From NCBI RefSeq assembly GCF_004341885.1, contig NZ_SLVX01000008.1, forward strand, positions 187,745 to 251,744: 64,000 nucleotides of DNA, in the 5' to 3' direction. The notes under the pieces were generated by a model that was not told the origin of the DNA, did not search any database, and saw nothing but the letters and a program-made list of their open reading frames with translations. Positions 34,006 through 42,770 of the stretch are shown in pieces. A program made the position numbers and the translations under genes. Position 1 is the first letter of the stretch. Each line of letters begins with the position of its first letter. The DNA comes from Shinella granuli. GTDB taxonomy: Bacteria > Pseudomonadota > Alphaproteobacteria > Rhizobiales > Rhizobiaceae.

Positions 34006-35766
34006 ATGGCGAAAAAATTGCCGCCGGTGGATGTGGTGCTCGTCGGCTTCGGCTGGACCGGCGCGATCATGGCGCAGGAACTGACGGAGGCCGGCCTTCA
34101 GGTTCTGGCGCTCGAACGCGGCGGCTGGCGCGACACGCCGACCCACTTTCCGACGACGGTCGCGCCCGATGAACTGCGCTTCTACTGGCGGCACGAGATG
34201 TTCCAGGACACGGCCCGCGAAACACTGACCTTCCGCAACAACGACAGCCAGACGGCCCTGCCGATGCGCCGCTGGGGATCGTTCCTGCCCGGCAGCGGCG
34301 TCGGTGGAAGCGGCGTGCACTGGAATGGCCAGACCTTCCGCTTCCTGCCGTCGGATTTCGTCGCCGCCAGCCACAATACCGATCGCTACGGCCCGCTGCC
34401 GGAGGGCATGACCGTGCAGGATTACGGCGTCACCTATGACGAACTGGAAACCCATTTCGACCGCTTCGAGAAGCTCTGCGGCATCGGCGGCAAGGCCGGC
34501 AACCTGCGCGGCGCGCTGCAGGCGGGGGGCAATCCGTTCGAGGGCCGGCGCAGCGACGACTATCCCAACCCGCCCATGGAGATGACATTCGCCCAGAAGC
34601 AGTTCGGCATGGCGGCGAGGGAACTCGGCCTGAACCCCTTTCCCGCGCCGTCCGCGAACATGAGCCGCCCCTATACCAATCCGCTCGGCGTGCAACTGGC
34701 GCCCTGCACCTATTGCGGCTTCTGCGAGAAATACGGCTGCGGCAACTATTCCAAGGCCATTCCGCAGACGACGATCCTGCCCGTCCTGATGGGAAAGCAC
34801 AACTTCACGCTGAAGACGCACAACGAGGTGCTGGAGATCACGCGCGACAGCAGCGGCCGGCGGGCGACCGGCGTCACGCATGTCGACGTGCACGGCGAGG
34901 TCTTCGAACAGCCGGCTGAGATCGTCATCCTCTGCGCCTATCCCCTGCAGAACGCCCGGCTGATGATGCTCTCCGGCATCGGAAGGACCTACGATCCACG
35001 CAGCGGCGAAGGCCTTGTCGGCAAGAACTACTGCTATCAGGTGGTCTCGTCCGTCGATGTCTTCTACGAGGACAGATACACCAACCAGTTCGTCGGGGCC
35101 GGCGCGCTCGGCATGGTGATCGACGAGTACAACGGCGATAATTTCGACCATGCCGGGCTCGGCTTCATCGGCGGCGGCTACCTCGCCTGCTGGACGACCA
35201 ATGCGCGGCCCATCGAAACGCACCGCACCCCGGAAGGCACGCCGGAATGGGGCGCGGGCTGGAAGAAGGCCGTCAAGGAGAACTTCCTGAAATCGACCGG
35301 CGTCTCGACCCACGGCGCGTCCATGGCCTATGCGCAGAACCGCCTGGACCTCGACCCGACCTATACGGACGTCTACGGCCGGCCGCTCCTGCGCATGACC
35401 TACGATTTCACGCCGAACGACCGCGCCATGACGGCGTATCTCACCGAACGCGCCACGGAGATCGCAAAGCGGATGGGCGGCCGGGAGATCAAGGTGAATG
35501 CGCGCGAGGGCGCCTACGATTCCATGCCCTACCAGACGACGCACAATACGGGCGGCACGATCATGGGCAGCACGCCGGCAAACAGCGTCGTCAACCGCTA
35601 CCTGCAAAGCTGGGACGTGCCAAACCTCTTCGTGATGGGCGCGGGCGTCTTCCCCCAGAATGCCGGCTACAACCCGACGGGCACCGTCGCCGCGCTGACC
35701 TACTGGGCGGCCGAGGCCATCAAGTCCCGCTATCTTCCAGATCCCGGCCCGATGGTGCGGGCATGA
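34006..35766 (+). CDS. GMC-family flavoprotein dehydrogenase (gluconate 2-dehydrogenase-like)
   Basis: A 586-residue FAD-dependent GMC oxidoreductase, catalytic subunit. FAD motif VLVGFGWTGA (11-20); SGVGGSGVHWNGQTFRF; a cysteine-rich CTYCGFCEKYGCGNYSKA segment that may ligate an FeS cluster or heme edge, as in sugar-alcohol dehydrogenases; C-terminal THNTGGTIMG and NAGYNPTGTVAAL. No signal peptide of its own, consistent with piggy-back Tat export with subunit 3. Starts at ATG 34006 after GGAGGAGG. The substrate is probably a sugar acid, sugar or polyol in the periplasm. Confidence 0.9.
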   Translation: MAKKLPPVDVVLVGFGWTGAIMAQELTEAGLQVLALERGGWRDTPTHFPTTVAPDELRFYWRHEMFQDTARETLTFRNNDSQTALPMRRWGSFLPGSGVGGSGVHWNGQTFRFLPSDFVAASHNTDRYGPLPEGMTVQDYGVTYDELETHFDRFEKLCGIGGKAGNLRGALQAGGNPFEGRRSDDYPNPPMEMTFAQKQFGMAARELGLNPFPAPSANMSRPYTNPLGVQLAPCTYCGFCEKYGCGNYSKAIPQTTILPVLMGKHNFTLKTHNEVLEITRDSSGRRATGVTHVDVHGEVFEQPAEIVILCAYPLQNARLMMLSGIGRTYDPRSGEGLVGKNYCYQVVSSVDVFYEDRYTNQFVGAGALGMVIDEYNGDNFDHAGLGFIGGGYLACWTTNARPIETHRTPEGTPEWGAGWKKAVKENFLKSTGVSTHGASMAYAQNRLDLDPTYTDVYGRPLLRMTYDFTPNDRAMTAYLTERATEIAKRMGGREIKVNAREGAYDSMPYQTTHNTGGTIMGSTPANSVVNRYLQSWDVPNLFVMGAGVFPQNAGYNPTGTVAALTYWAAEAIKSRYLPDPGPMVRA

Positions 35767-36986
35767 GGAAGAGCGCGTCCTTCCTTGTCGCGGGCTCGGC
35801 TCTTCTCGGGGCGGTCGAAGCCGCTCGGGCCAACGATTTCGCTGCGGTCGAACGCGGGCGCTATCTCACACAGGCCGGCAATTGCCAGGGCTGCCACACG
35901 CCTGCGGGCGAGGAACCCTTCGCCGGAAGCCGCCCGCTGGAGACACCCTTCGGCGTGATCTACACCCCCAACATCACCTTCGACACCGAGACCGGCCTCG
36001 GGCGCTGGACCAAGGACGATTTCTGGCGGGCGATGCACGAGGGCAAGGCGAAGGACGGGTCTCAGCTCTATCCCGCCTTTCCCTACCCGCACTTCACGAA
36101 GATGCCGCGCGAGGATGTGGATGCGATCTACGCCTATCTCGCGACGCTCGAACCGGTGCGCAAGAAGAGGCCGGAGAACGAACTGCCCTTCCCGCTGAAC
36201 TGGCGCTTCACCGTGAAGGGCTGGAACATGACGTTCTTCGAACCCGGCGTCTTCCGGCCGGATCCCGAAAAATCACAGGCCTGGAACCGGGGGGCATATC
36301 TCGTCGAGGGCCCGGGGCACTGTTCGGGCTGCCACACGGAGAAGAACCTCCTCGGGGCTGACAAGAAGGGCAGGCACCTGGCGGGCGGCAGGCTGGAGAA
36401 CTGGTCGGCGCCCGATATCCGCGCAGGACGGCACGGCGGGCTGGAGAAATGGTCCGAGGAGGAGATCGTCGAGTTCTTGCGAACCGGGCGCAATGCCCAT
36501 AGCGCCGCATTCTCGATCATGTCCGAGGTCATCTCCTACTCCACGCAGCACATGGCCGAAGCGGATCTGAAGGCGATCGCCACCTATCTCAAGGACCTCA
36601 CGGGCGAGGAACGCGCAGCACCGCGAAAGCCGGCCGACGCCGTGATGACGGCGGGCGCGGCGATCTATCTCGACAATTGCACGGCCTGCCACGTTTCCGA
36701 TGGCAGCGGCGTTCCCCGCTTCTTCCCGCCGCTCGCGGGCTCCGGCAAGGTGAACAACCCCGATCCGACGACCGTCATCCGCGTGCTCCTCGAAGGCGCG
36801 CGGGCGGTGCCGACGAAGACGCATCCTTCGCCGCTCACCATGCCTGCCTTCGGCTGGAAGCTCGACGACGATGAAATCGCGGCGGTTGCGACCTATGTCA
36901 GGTCGAGCTGGGGCAATTCCGGCGGCGCAGTGGAGGCGGACGAGGTGCGCAAGCTGCGCGGCCTGCTTGCAGAAGGTCCGCCATGA
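35763..36986 (+). CDS. Triheme cytochrome c subunit
   Basis: A 407-residue periplasmic cytochrome with an N-terminal signal peptide (ending near AARA|ND) and three CxxCH heme-c sites: CQGCH, CSGCH and CTACH. This is the usual architecture of the electron-transfer subunit of gluconate, alcohol and sorbitol dehydrogenases. ATG 35763-35765 overlaps the GMC stop. Unlike many relatives, no clear C-terminal membrane anchor is visible. Electrons would pass to quinone or straight to the cytochrome oxidase encoded downstream. Confidence 0.92.
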   Translation: MRKSASFLVAGSALLGAVEAARANDFAAVERGRYLTQAGNCQGCHTPAGEEPFAGSRPLETPFGVIYTPNITFDTETGLGRWTKDDFWRAMHEGKAKDGSQLYPAFPYPHFTKMPREDVDAIYAYLATLEPVRKKRPENELPFPLNWRFTVKGWNMTFFEPGVFRPDPEKSQAWNRGAYLVEGPGHCSGCHTEKNLLGADKKGRHLAGGRLENWSAPDIRAGRHGGLEKWSEEEIVEFLRTGRNAHSAAFSIMSEVISYSTQHMAEADLKAIATYLKDLTGEERAAPRKPADAVMTAGAAIYLDNCTACHVSDGSGVPRFFPPLAGSGKVNNPDPTTVIRVLLEGARAVPTKTHPSPLTMPAFGWKLDDDEIAAVATYVRSSWGNSGGAVEADEVRKLRGLLAEGPP

Positions 36987-37744
36987 TGGGAGCTCCGAGG
37001 GAGACGACGATGCCGCAGGCCATCTACGACATCTATTGCGGCCCCGCTCCCGATCTTGCGTCCCTGCCGTGGCGCTGGAACCTCGATCCCCTATTGCTTG
37101 CCGCATTGGCCGTGCTCGCGCTCGCGCTTTTCCGGAACGGGGGTGAGCGTGTCTCCGCGGCGCTCGGGCTCACGGTCCTCGTCGTCGCCTTCGTCTCGCC
37201 GCTCTGCGCGCTGGCCTCGGCGCTGTTTTCCGCGCGCGTGTTCCATCATGTGCTGCTGGTCGCCGTCGCAGCGCCCTTCCTGGCCCTGGCGCTCGGCCGC
37301 GCGCCCTGGCTCGCGCGCGCGCCGCAATTCGGCTTCGCCGCCCATACGCTGCTGTTCTGGCTCTGGCATTCGCCGGCCGCCTATGGCTTTGCGCTTTCGT
37401 CCCACACCGCCTACTGGCTGATGCAGCTTTCCCTGCTGGGCTCGGCGGTTTGGCTCTGGGCGGCGGCCCTGAATCCACGCACGCCAACTGGCAGCGCCTG
37501 CGCCCTTCTGTTCGGCTCCGTGCTCCAGATGGGCATGCTCGCCGCGCTTCTCACCTTCTCCCGCGCACCGCTTTACGACGCGCATTTCGCAACGACCGCG
37601 GCGTTCGGCCTGACGCCGCTCGAAGACCAGCAGCTTGCCGGCGTGCTGATGTGGGTTCCGGCCGCAGGCCCCTATCTTCTCGCGATGCTGTGGCGCATCC
37701 GCGCGGTCCTTTCGGAACGCAGCCCCGATCGGCGGGCTCCATGA
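36983..37744 (+). CDS. Cytochrome c oxidase assembly factor, CtaG/caa3 type
   Basis: A 253-residue membrane protein with about seven hydrophobic segments and the CtaG_2 features: IYCGPAPDLASLPWRWNLDP, FSARVFHHVLLVAVAAPFLALG-like histidine pair, and FLFWLWHSPAAYGFAL. The EDQQLAGVLMWVPAAGPYLLA segment is typical of this family. ATG 36983 overlaps the preceding stop. It should help insert copper into the oxidase encoded at 38747-41955. Confidence 0.85.
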   Translation: MMGAPRETTMPQAIYDIYCGPAPDLASLPWRWNLDPLLLAALAVLALALFRNGGERVSAALGLTVLVVAFVSPLCALASALFSARVFHHVLLVAVAAPFLALALGRAPWLARAPQFGFAAHTLLFWLWHSPAAYGFALSSHTAYWLMQLSLLGSAVWLWAAALNPRTPTGSACALLFGSVLQMGMLAALLTFSRAPLYDAHFATTAAFGLTPLEDQQLAGVLMWVPAAGPYLLAMLWRIRAVLSERSPDRRAP

Positions 37745-38241
37745 TCGCGCTCACCAAGTTCATGCACATTGCAGCGATCGCGATCTGGGCTGCGGGCGTG
37801 GTCAGCCTGCCGGGCCTTTACGTGCAGAGGGCCCATGTGAAGGACGAGGATGCGCTTCTGCGTCTACAGCGGCTGGTGCGGTTCGCCTATGTAGCCGTCA
37901 TTTCGCCGGCCGCTTTTCTCGCCGTTGTCACGGGAACGGCGCTGATCTTCCTGCGCCAGACATTCGAGCCGTGGTTCTCGGTGAAGCTCGCCTTCGTCGG
38001 CGTTCTCGCGACCTTCCACGTCCTCACCGGGCTCGTCGTCATCCGGCTCTTCCGCAAGGGGGAGATCTATCCGGTCTGGCGCTTCGTCACGGCAACGGTG
38101 CTCAGCGGCGCGGTCGTCGTCGCGATCTTCTTCATCGTCCTCGCCAAGCCGGCCATCGACCTTGCCGTTCTCGACGTCCTTGCCGAACCCGGCGGCCTCA
38201 AGCGTCTCTATGACGAATTCAGTCCTTGGAGGAAACCATGA
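37741..38241 (+). CDS. CopD-family membrane protein
   Basis: A 166-residue protein with four hydrophobic segments and the CopD-like HIAAIAIWAAGVVSLPGL start with conserved His/Trp, and FVGVLATFHVLTGLVV. CopD/YebZ-type proteins are linked to copper import or oxidase assembly. It overlaps the CtaG gene by 4 bases, and its 3' end overlaps the convergent DUF2231 gene by 23 bases. Confidence 0.75.
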   Translation: MIALTKFMHIAAIAIWAAGVVSLPGLYVQRAHVKDEDALLRLQRLVRFAYVAVISPAAFLAVVTGTALIFLRQTFEPWFSVKLAFVGVLATFHVLTGLVVIRLFRKGEIYPVWRFVTATVLSGAVVVAIFFIVLAKPAIDLAVLDVLAEPGGLKRLYDEFSPWRKP

Positions 38242-38719
38242 GGCCGACGCCGTGATCGAAGATAAGCTTGCCCCCGTGCCAGCCGGCGATCCCCGTAAGA
38301 ACGGCGGAAAGCCCCGACAGGAACAGCCCCTGCGGCAGGACGTCGAGCAGGTTGGTCGCGCGCACGCCCCAGTTGGCACCCATCACGGCGATGAGGGTCA
38401 TGGCCGCGATGGCATGCGCCCAGCTTGCAACGCGCGCGCGGATGCCCGGGACAAGCAACAGTTCAGCCGTTCCGACGGCACCGGCGGCCATGCCGAGGAA
38501 GAACGCGCCGCCGGAAGACCAGAGCCCGACACGAAGCCAGAATGCATCACCCGTCCACCAGTAAAGGAGGTCCACACCGAGCGTGGCAAAGACGAAGGCG
38601 ATGGGAAAATGCACGCTCATGGCATGCAGCGGATGGCCACTGATCGCAACGAGCGAACTCGCATCCTTTTCCTCCACCTTCTGGATGACCGGATTTCCCT
38701 GATCTCGCGTTTCTTCCAT
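38219..38719 (-). CDS. DUF2231 membrane protein
   Basis: A 166-residue protein with four hydrophobic segments and the DUF2231 signature HPLHAMSVHFPIAFVFATLGVDLLYWWTGD, followed by ASWAHAIAAMTLIAVMGANWGVRA. Such proteins often sit beside c-type cytochrome and oxidase genes, and the conserved histidines may bind heme. It is the only minus-strand gene in the oxidase locus, overlapping the CopD gene tail to tail and divergent from the subunit II gene with only 27 bases between the starts. Confidence 0.75.
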   Translation of the reverse strand: MEETRDQGNPVIQKVEEKDASSLVAISGHPLHAMSVHFPIAFVFATLGVDLLYWWTGDAFWLRVGLWSSGGAFFLGMAAGAVGTAELLLVPGIRARVASWAHAIAAMTLIAVMGANWGVRATNLLDVLPQGLFLSGLSAVLTGIAGWHGGKLIFDHGVGLMVSSKD

Positions 38720-38746
38720 GCGCGTTCTCCCTTCCGGCCGATAACC

Positions 38747-39451
38747 ATGCGGCGCGCCATCGGGTTCCGCGGCGTGCTCGCCTTTTCCTCGGTCCTTCCG
38801 CTCGCCGGCTGCACGGGCGATCTTTCCGCGCTCGATCCGGCCGGCCCCTTCGCCGCCGCCATCGCGGATCTCTGGTGGCTGATGCTGGCAGGCGGGGCGG
38901 CGATCTTCCTTCTCGTCCTCGGGCTGTTCCTGCTTGTCCTCTTCAGGCCGGGATCGGGACGGCGGATATCGCCCTCCCGCTGGATCTGGGTCGGCGGCGT
39001 CGTCTTTCCGCTCGTTACGCTGGTCGCGCTCATCGGCCACGGCCTGATTCGCGGCGAGTACATCCTCAACCTGCGGATCGGCGGCGATCCTGTCGAGGTG
39101 GAGGCGCGCGGCAGCATGTGGCACTGGGAGTTCCGCTATGCGGACGGCGCGCGCGCAAGCCGCGGCGTTCTTCATATTCCGGTGGGCAGGACGGTCGTGG
39201 TGACGGCAACCAGCGAAGACGTGATCCATAGCTTCTGGGCGCCGCGGCTCGGCGGCAAGATCGACGCGATCCCCGGCCATGCCGCCACCGTGCGCATCCT
39301 CGCCGACCGCCCCGGCATCTACGGCGGCATCTGCTCGGAATATTGCGGCACGGGCCATGACGGCATGCGCTTCGAGGTCCATGCGCATCCGGCCGAGGCG
39401 TACGAGGCGGTGCTGGCCGGCCTTTCGGGCGAACGGGAGGCGGCGCGATGA
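38747..39451 (+). CDS. coxB: Cytochrome c oxidase subunit II
   Basis: A 234-residue lipoprotein-type subunit II. It has a signal peptide with lipobox LAGC (Cys about 22), two transmembrane helices (about 40-60 and 80-100), then the cupredoxin domain. CuA ligands are the histidine in DVIHSFW and the set CSEYCGTGHDGM. MWHWEFRYADG is the electron-entry tryptophan region. No fused heme-c domain. It overlaps the subunit I gene by 4 bases. Confidence 0.9.
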   Translation: MRRAIGFRGVLAFSSVLPLAGCTGDLSALDPAGPFAAAIADLWWLMLAGGAAIFLLVLGLFLLVLFRPGSGRRISPSRWIWVGGVVFPLVTLVALIGHGLIRGEYILNLRIGGDPVEVEARGSMWHWEFRYADGARASRGVLHIPVGRTVVVTATSEDVIHSFWAPRLGGKIDAIPGHAATVRILADRPGIYGGICSEYCGTGHDGMRFEVHAHPAEAYEAVLAGLSGEREAAR

Positions 39452-41955
39452 CCCCTTCTCGTCATAAAACGGCCCTGCGCCTCCACCGGGAACTGACGGA
39501 CATCTGGGCCACGCCACCGGGATGGGGCCGCCTGCAGGCGGTCAACCACACGGTCATCGGCAAGCGCTTCATGCTGACTGCGCTCGTCTTCTTCGCCATC
39601 GGCGGCGTGCTGGCGATGCTGATCCGCACGCAGCTTGCGACGACGCAAAGCGCTTTCCTCGACGCCGCCGCCTATGCGCAGGTCTTCACCATGCATGGCG
39701 TGGTGATGATGTTCCTTTTCGCCATACCCTTCTTCGAGGGGCTGGCCATGTATCTGCTGCCGAAGATGCTGGGCAGCCGCGACCTCGCCTTCCCGCGCAT
39801 GTCCGCCTATGGCTACTGGTGCTACCTTTTCGGCGGCATGTTCCTCGTGGGCGCGCTTGTCGCCGGCGTCGCGCCCGATGGCGGCTGGTTCATGTACACG
39901 CCGCTCTCCTCGGCAACCTATACGCCGGGCGTCAATGCCGATGTCTGGCTGCTCGGCATCACCTTCGTCGAAATCTCCGCGCTTTCCGCGGCGATCGAGA
40001 TCCTCGTTTCCGTGCTGAAGCTGCGCGCGCCCGGCATGTCGCTGACGCGGATGCCGATCTTCGCCTGGTACATGCTCGTCGTCGCGGGCATGATGCTGAT
40101 CGGCTTTCCGCCGCTGATCCTCGGCTCCATCCTCCTGGAGGCCGAGAGAGCCTTCAGCCTGCCCTTCTTCGATCCGGCCCGCGGCGGCGATCCGCTGCTG
40201 TGGCAGCATCTCTTCTGGCTGTTCGGCCATCCGGAGGTCTACATCATCTTCCTGCCGGCCGCCGGCGCCCTTTCGACGATCATACCGACGCTCGCCCGCC
40301 GCCCGCTCGAAGGCTACGAGATCGCCGTCGCGGCGGTCATCGCCATCGCCTTCCTCTCCTTCGGCCTGTGGGTCCACCACATGTACACGGTCGGCATTCC
40401 GCATGTCGCCCTCTCCTTCTTCTCGGCGGCGAGCGGGCTGGTCGCGGTCCCGACCGGCGTGCAGATCTTCGCCTGGCTCGCGACGCTCGCGCATGGAAAG
40501 CCACGCATGTCGGTGCCCATGCTGCATGTCTTCGGCTTCCTGTTCGTCTTCGTGCTGGGCGGGCTGACGGGCGTGATGCTTGCCATGGTGCCCTTCGACT
40601 GGCAGGCGCACGACACGCATTTCGTCGTCGCGCATCTCCATTACGTGCTGGTCGGCGGCTTCGTCTTCCCCATGATGGCGGCCGCCTATTACTGGCTGCC
40701 GCACATCTTCGGCCGGCAGTCCGTGCAGCATCTCTCGCACGCCGCCTTCTGGATGATCTTCGTGGGTTTCAACCTCACCTTCTTCGCCATGCACCTCACG
40801 GGGTTGCGCGGCATGCCCCGGCGCATCTCCACCTATCCGCCGGAGGCCGGCTGGGAGACGCTCAACTTCGTCTCTTCCATGGGCGGCTTCATCATGACGA
40901 CGGGCTTTGCCCTCGTGGCGCTCGACTTCCTGCTGCTCGCCGTCTTCGGCAAGCCCTTTCGTCGCAACCCCTGGCGGGCGGGAACGCTGGAATGGGCGAT
41001 GCCGACACCGCCACCGGCCTATGCCTTCGCATCGCTTCCCGAGATCTCGGCGCGCGCGGACCGGCTCGACCCCGACCGGCTCGGGCCGGCGCTTGCAGCG
41101 GGAAAAGGCTATCTGGGTTCCACCCGTCACGGATGGATGGAGGTTCTCGGCGTCGACATGGTAACCGGACGGGCCGAGCAGGTCGTCGTCCTGCCCAACA
41201 GAACCTGCCTTCCCCTGCTGACGGCGCTCGCGAGCGGCAGCGTCTTCGCGCTCCTCCTCCTGAAGCTCTATTGGCTCGCCCCGCTGGCTCTTCTCGTCGT
41301 GGTCGCGCTGTTTCTGCTATGGACCCGCGATTGCGGTCTGACGTCCGATCTTGCCGACCTGCCCGTCGGCCATGGTCCGAACCTGCCGCATCACTACCAT
41401 GCCGAAAGACCGCCATCCTACTGGGCGATGGTCTTCACCCTCGCCGCCGACGCGACGCTCTATGCATCGCTCCTGTTCGGGGCACTCTTCCTCTGGCTGT
41501 CCGCCCCCAACTGGCCACCCGGCCTCGACATCCCCGTCGATGCCTTCACCTGCGTGGCGGTCGTCGCGGCCTTGGTCATCGCGGCAGCCTTCGGCCGCCA
41601 ATCCCTTTCCGGCAATGACAGGGTGGCGAGAAGCCTGTGCTTTGCCGCGCTCGCCTATGGCGCCGCGCTGATCGTCCTCGTCGCCTTCCTCGTCGGCATC
41701 CATGGCGCGGCGACACGGCATGCCGCCGTCGCCAGCATCTTTGCCGTCAAGAGCTACGCTGCCCTTCACATTGCCGTCGGTCTCGTCCTGTCGTTGTTCT
41801 GCTTGTGGCGCATCGGAAGCGGACATGTTTCCGCCCGCAGGGATCTCGACCTGCGTCTCGGCCGGCTCTGGCATATGTTCACCTTGATCACGGGCCTTGC
41901 CGCCATGGCCTTCCCGTTCATCCTCACACTCCTGGCCGGCGGAGCAGGCCCATGA
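39448..41955 (+). CDS. ctaD: Cytochrome c oxidase subunit I + III fusion
   Basis: An 835-residue fused oxidase core. Subunit I part (about 1-540): His83 (TMHGVVMMF) and one histidine of HFVVAHLHYV (396/398) for heme ligation; CuB site His261 with Tyr265 (GHPEVY), His310-His311 (WVHHMYT). After a loop it continues as a subunit III-like part (about 640-835: HHYHAERPPSYWAMVFTLAADATLYASLLFGALFLWL, and YAALHIAVGLVLSLF). The natural fusion fixes 1:1 stoichiometry. The locus resembles aa3/caa3-type oxidases with dedicated CtaG. Electrons may come from the triheme cytochrome just upstream. Confidence 0.92.
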   Translation: MTPSRHKTALRLHRELTDIWATPPGWGRLQAVNHTVIGKRFMLTALVFFAIGGVLAMLIRTQLATTQSAFLDAAAYAQVFTMHGVVMMFLFAIPFFEGLAMYLLPKMLGSRDLAFPRMSAYGYWCYLFGGMFLVGALVAGVAPDGGWFMYTPLSSATYTPGVNADVWLLGITFVEISALSAAIEILVSVLKLRAPGMSLTRMPIFAWYMLVVAGMMLIGFPPLILGSILLEAERAFSLPFFDPARGGDPLLWQHLFWLFGHPEVYIIFLPAAGALSTIIPTLARRPLEGYEIAVAAVIAIAFLSFGLWVHHMYTVGIPHVALSFFSAASGLVAVPTGVQIFAWLATLAHGKPRMSVPMLHVFGFLFVFVLGGLTGVMLAMVPFDWQAHDTHFVVAHLHYVLVGGFVFPMMAAAYYWLPHIFGRQSVQHLSHAAFWMIFVGFNLTFFAMHLTGLRGMPRRISTYPPEAGWETLNFVSSMGGFIMTTGFALVALDFLLLAVFGKPFRRNPWRAGTLEWAMPTPPPAYAFASLPEISARADRLDPDRLGPALAAGKGYLGSTRHGWMEVLGVDMVTGRAEQVVVLPNRTCLPLLTALASGSVFALLLLKLYWLAPLALLVVVALFLLWTRDCGLTSDLADLPVGHGPNLPHHYHAERPPSYWAMVFTLAADATLYASLLFGALFLWLSAPNWPPGLDIPVDAFTCVAVVAALVIAAAFGRQSLSGNDRVARSLCFAALAYGAALIVLVAFLVGIHGAATRHAAVASIFAVKSYAALHIAVGLVLSLFCLWRIGSGHVSARRDLDLRLGRLWHMFTLITGLAAMAFPFILTLLAGGAGP

Positions 41956-42269
41956 GCGGAAATCCCCTGTTTGGTCTCTTCGCGGCCTGGATCGGCTGGG
42001 CCGGCGGCTTTCTCATCCTCTACGCCCTTCAAGCGACCGGCTGCCGGGCGGGTTGGGACAGCCACATGATAGGCGCGGTCTCCACGCTCCGCCTGCTGCT
42101 GGTCGCGACCGCCTTGACCATCGTCTTCGTCCTCCTCGGGCTTTCATGGAAGGCGAGGCGGAACGGGCCGGCATCGCCGCTGGCGAGGATCGGCGCCCTG
42201 GCAAACGGCGCAGCGATCCTCGCCACGCTGTGTTTCGCCGGCGTCCTGTGGCTGGGCATGTGCGCGTAA
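41952..42269 (+). CDS. Small membrane protein of the oxidase operon
   Basis: A 105-residue protein with three hydrophobic segments (about 5-25, 45-62, 80-100), ATG 41952 overlapping the oxidase stop. I do not recognise a family. Position and size suggest an oxidase assembly or subunit IV-like protein. It ends the plus-strand unit that starts at 33269. Confidence 0.7.
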   Translation: MSGNPLFGLFAAWIGWAGGFLILYALQATGCRAGWDSHMIGAVSTLRLLLVATALTIVFVLLGLSWKARRNGPASPLARIGALANGAAILATLCFAGVLWLGMCA

Positions 42270-42313
42270 CCTGGAAGAGACCCCCTGATAGGCAGGCATA
42301 ATTTGATGCAGGC

Positions 42314-42338
42314 GGAACAAATTGTTCCTGTCGATGTT
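42314..42338 (+). promoter_or_regulatory. EcfG-type promoter / palindrome upstream of DUF6894 gene
   Basis: GGAAC at 42314-42318, 17 bases, GTT at 42336-42338, close to GGAAC-N16/17-cGTT (T instead of C before GTT). The GGAAC is also the left end of a perfect dyad GGAACAA-A-TTGTTCC (42314-42328). A start site near 42345 would leave an 80-base leader before the DUF6894 gene. Confidence 0.4.
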
Positions 42339-42428
42339 CCTGCGATACTGATTGCGTCGGGGTCCGTAGCAGCCGCTCGCACCGACCACGCTTGCCTCGA
42401 CATTGGCTGTTTGAGCGGAGGCAAGGCG

Positions 42429-42665
42429 ATGCCGAAATTCTATTTTCACGTAAGGACCGCTTTCACCTTCCACAGGGACCTGGAAGGCAGTGTCCTCGCC
42501 ACCATGGACATGGCGAGGCAGCAAGCGGTCGCCGCCGCACGAGAGATCTTGTCCCACTCTGTCGCGCGTGGCCAGACGATAGACGGGCGCTCCTTCGAGA
42601 TCGTCAACGAAGACGGCGTGATACTTGAGATCATATCCTTCATGTCGGCGATCCGGCGTGGCTGA
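42429..42665 (+). CDS. DUF6894 small protein
   Basis: A 78-residue protein PKFYFHVRTAFTFHRDLEGSVLATMDMARQQAVAAAREIL, matching the common rhizobial small-protein family with a YFHV...DxxGxxLxDxxxAxxxAxxxAREI pattern (DUF6894). The function is unknown, and paralogues are usually numerous in Rhizobiales genomes. ATG 42429 follows GGAGGCAAGGCG. The putative EcfG promoter upstream would place it in the general stress response. Confidence 0.75.
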   Translation: MPKFYFHVRTAFTFHRDLEGSVLATMDMARQQAVAAAREILSHSVARGQTIDGRSFEIVNEDGVILEIISFMSAIRRG

Positions 42666-42770
42666 TTTCGCGGATGGGCTGGTCATTCGCAACCCCGGCG
42701 CCGGATGCAACAATGGTGCACTATCACGTTACAATGCGCATTCGGCCAGCAACGTGGTCAGCCTATCCTC

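Noticed and set aside
39319-41130. 603-codon minus-strand frame opposite the oxidase fusion
   Set aside because: Highly charged (His/Arg/Glu) translation is the mirror of a hydrophobic membrane protein, the expected artefact opposite transmembrane segments.
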